52,598 nucleotides of DNA from Priapulus caudatus (lineage: Eukaryota; Priapulida; Priapulimorpha; Priapulimorphida; Priapulidae). The notes under the pieces are model-generated. The model saw only the letters and a program-made list of their open reading frames with translations. It was not told the origin of the DNA and did not search any database. The translations under genes were made by a program, and so were the position numbers. Below, piece after piece: positions 27,346 to 52,598 of the stretch (positions are counted from its first letter, which is position 1; every line of letters starts with the position of its first letter). The stretch is taken from NCBI RefSeq assembly GCF_000485595.1, contig NW_014577117.1, positions 482,680 to 535,277 of the forward strand, written 5' to 3'.

Positions 27346-27882
27346 TATATATATACACACATAGTAAACAAATCTCGCCCTGGTTCTCGTTCCGCCACCC
27401 TACCCCTTACCATCAAACACTCGTCACATTAAATCACACTAGTACAATAAATTATAACCGCATTTTACTGCGTCAATGTGGCGGCTCCAGCTTAGTACCG
27501 TAGCCGCCGGATTATAGACAACGCGTTTGCGACGAAAAATGTTTGAACGATTTCGCGTCACAATCACTACCATTGCATCCCGGACTTCGTGCCGAGATGC
27601 GGGACGGGCGGATGAGGATGAGGCGGCTCCCCTATATCTCTCCTCGAGCTGTTCGCGGGAAATATATATATATAGACCATTGTGTTCGAAGGCCGGAGTG
27701 CGAACGCCGCACGAGCCGCCACACGACGTAAATCATGGCGGGTGTATCACTGGAAGGAGAAATGCGAGATCAGGTCCTGGGCATTTACCGTAGCGGCTTC
27801 GACAGCGCGCCAGCCTCCTCGCCCTCTGCTATTACCCAGCGCAGAATCCTGTGATAAATCGGGAAGCCACGTGCGGCCAGCG

Positions 27883-51361
<23,479 letters not shown>

Positions 51362-52459
51362 CTACAAAGATTAGCATAAAAAATAACACAATATTTTGAT
51401 TAGCACTTGTTTCCATACTATACGTACATACTACATATGTAGCCTTTATAAGACCCATTTCATATTTTTTAAGAAAATAAACAAGTGCCGCGGAGCGACA
51501 GCGCTCATCTCACGTCTACTGCGGTGACTCTGTGGTGGAGTGATGGGATTCTAGTAAACCCTGTTAGTCCCAAATGTGTTCACATACATGCCAAAACAGT
51601 GGAAGGCACAGGGATGGTATCAGGAACCTTCTCGAAGGAATGTTCATTGGGATCGTTAAGAAAGTTGCCACGAGATGGCGCGTACGTTTAAGTGTCTTAA
51701 GATTAAAGATGGAAGCTCCCATCGCAACGTAAGTAGCAACAACTATTGCAAGACAGAAATGAAGGTAAGGTGGCACGTGCATGCATTTACGGCTAGCGCA
51801 GCCTACAGGCTGAAATAGAGACGCTGTAACTAATTAATGCAGGCAAAACGTAGCACAGTAGCTATCACGCTCTGTGCGGGGTGAACCACATGCCAACTGG
51901 CAGTGGCAATAAGTTTGACATGTAACACAGGTCTGACAAGTGACAGAATGCCATGAAAATTATAGCGATTTCAGGGCATAAAATCCTTGGCTTCAACGCA
52001 AATTTAGCTTGTGACATTTCACTGTGACATTGTAGCCTCATACGTCCAGGCGTGTATAGATGCCTACTAGAGCCAACCCGCAGTTCAATTCTTTCTAACA
52101 GTAACCAAAATACATGTTTACCTCCTCTTGAGGGTCAAAAGGTTATCCGACACTCTACTCTTCGCATGTCAGCGGAAAGTACATTTCATTAGTCCCTTTT
52201 CAATAAGGCCATAAAAATGGTGATGATGCACCGTCTGATAAGAAAAAAATTTTCCAATCGCCTCCGTCAGACCAGTCCTCAGAAAATTGTCTAAAATCTG
52301 CCCTGTGCCTCATTAGACCTTATGAACCTGTCACCTGTTTCCAATTTCAGCAGCAGTGATGGCTTTTTCCTACCATGATGCTATACACCGACTATGCACG
52401 AGCCTAGGTCAAGCCCCGTTTAGATTATGTGCCGCAAATCTGCATTCTCCTACCTATAC
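51362..52459. other. Intron or 5' region of CLPTM1L; nothing firm
   Basis: The missing N-terminal exons should lie here or beyond the right edge. I found no signal-peptide exon. Frames at 51485-51691 (+) and 51564-51782 (-) have no recognisable match. Confidence 0.5.
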
Positions 52460-52598
52460 CTTAAGATTAAGGAGGCAATGTTTCCCTTCTTTTTACACCT
52501 CTTGACCCTTGTGGACGCTTTGAGCACCAGCTTCGACATACCAACTAGTTTTCGGATTATCCCCACGTCCGCGAGTGATGTGACCGTTACGCGAGCGG
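52460..52598 (-). CDS. Possible upstream CLPTM1L exon, open at the window edge
   Basis: A minus-strand frame stays open from the window edge to a possible donor TTAAG|gtatag. It reads SKLVLKASTR and KKKGNIASLIL, weakly resembling human PKLQLSVYTTT and NNIDLVLN. Its end phase (2) is exactly what the exon at 51361 needs. The resemblance is slight and about ten residues of the human alignment would be missing, so chance is a real alternative. Confidence 0.28.

Overview
This is eukaryotic DNA from an animal nuclear genome. Two conserved protein-coding genes are split by GT-AG introns (one intron is GC-AG), and most of the rest is microsatellites, minisatellites, small fold-back elements and decayed transposons. 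There are two assembly gaps (15881-15895 and 32324-32615). Both proteins belong to metazoan families. The introns are large, microsatellites are very abundant, and a short interstitial CCCTAA array occurs. Together these suggest an invertebrate bilaterian that is not an insect or a nematode. I cannot name the species.

Gene 1, minus strand: CLPTM1L (cisplatin-resistance-related protein 9 / GPI-precursor scramblase family). I rebuilt 14 exons by hand between 51361 and 27883. They join in one frame across every splice site and give 441 residues ending at a natural stop. The N-terminal roughly 90 residues lie beyond the right edge or in a doubtful exon at 52460-52598. Thirteen exons are packed into 42.8-51.4 kb. 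The last coding exon lies 14.8 kb away at 27.9 kb.

Gene 2, plus strand: a Golgi-type carbohydrate 6-O-sulfotransferase (CHST1/3/6-like) with two coding exons (34885-34951 and 37885-39200). It makes a 460-residue type II membrane protein with a long glutamine run between the membrane anchor and the catalytic domain. The whole recognised gene sits inside the 14.8-kb last intron of CLPTM1L, on the opposite strand. The two genes are therefore nested and antiparallel. Both products act in the secretory pathway (ER GPI-precursor flipping and Golgi glycan sulfation, from family knowledge), but nothing here shows that they work together.

Layout. 1-27.8 kb: no convincing gene. It holds GA, TA, CA and GT microsatellites, a 16-bp minisatellite (8.4-8.9 kb), a 34-bp minisatellite (20.3-20.7 kb), a three-monomer higher-order repeat of 57-bp units (20.7-21.1 kb), fold-back/MITE-like elements and an ACGG-cored dispersed repeat (18.1-18.5 kb). 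27.9-42.8 kb: the CLPTM1L last intron, with a 560-bp purine tract, a G-rich block, a minisatellite beside the large gap, a second 16-bp minisatellite, the nested sulfotransferase, duplicated echoes of its 3' end, and a 250-bp GT array. 42.8-51.4 kb: the compact CLPTM1L exons, with a dead LINE reverse-transcriptase fragment, a hAT-like short element and a telomere-repeat-bearing fold-back in the introns. 51.4-52.6 kb: unresolved.

All protein assignments come from reading translations against remembered family motifs. No search was run.
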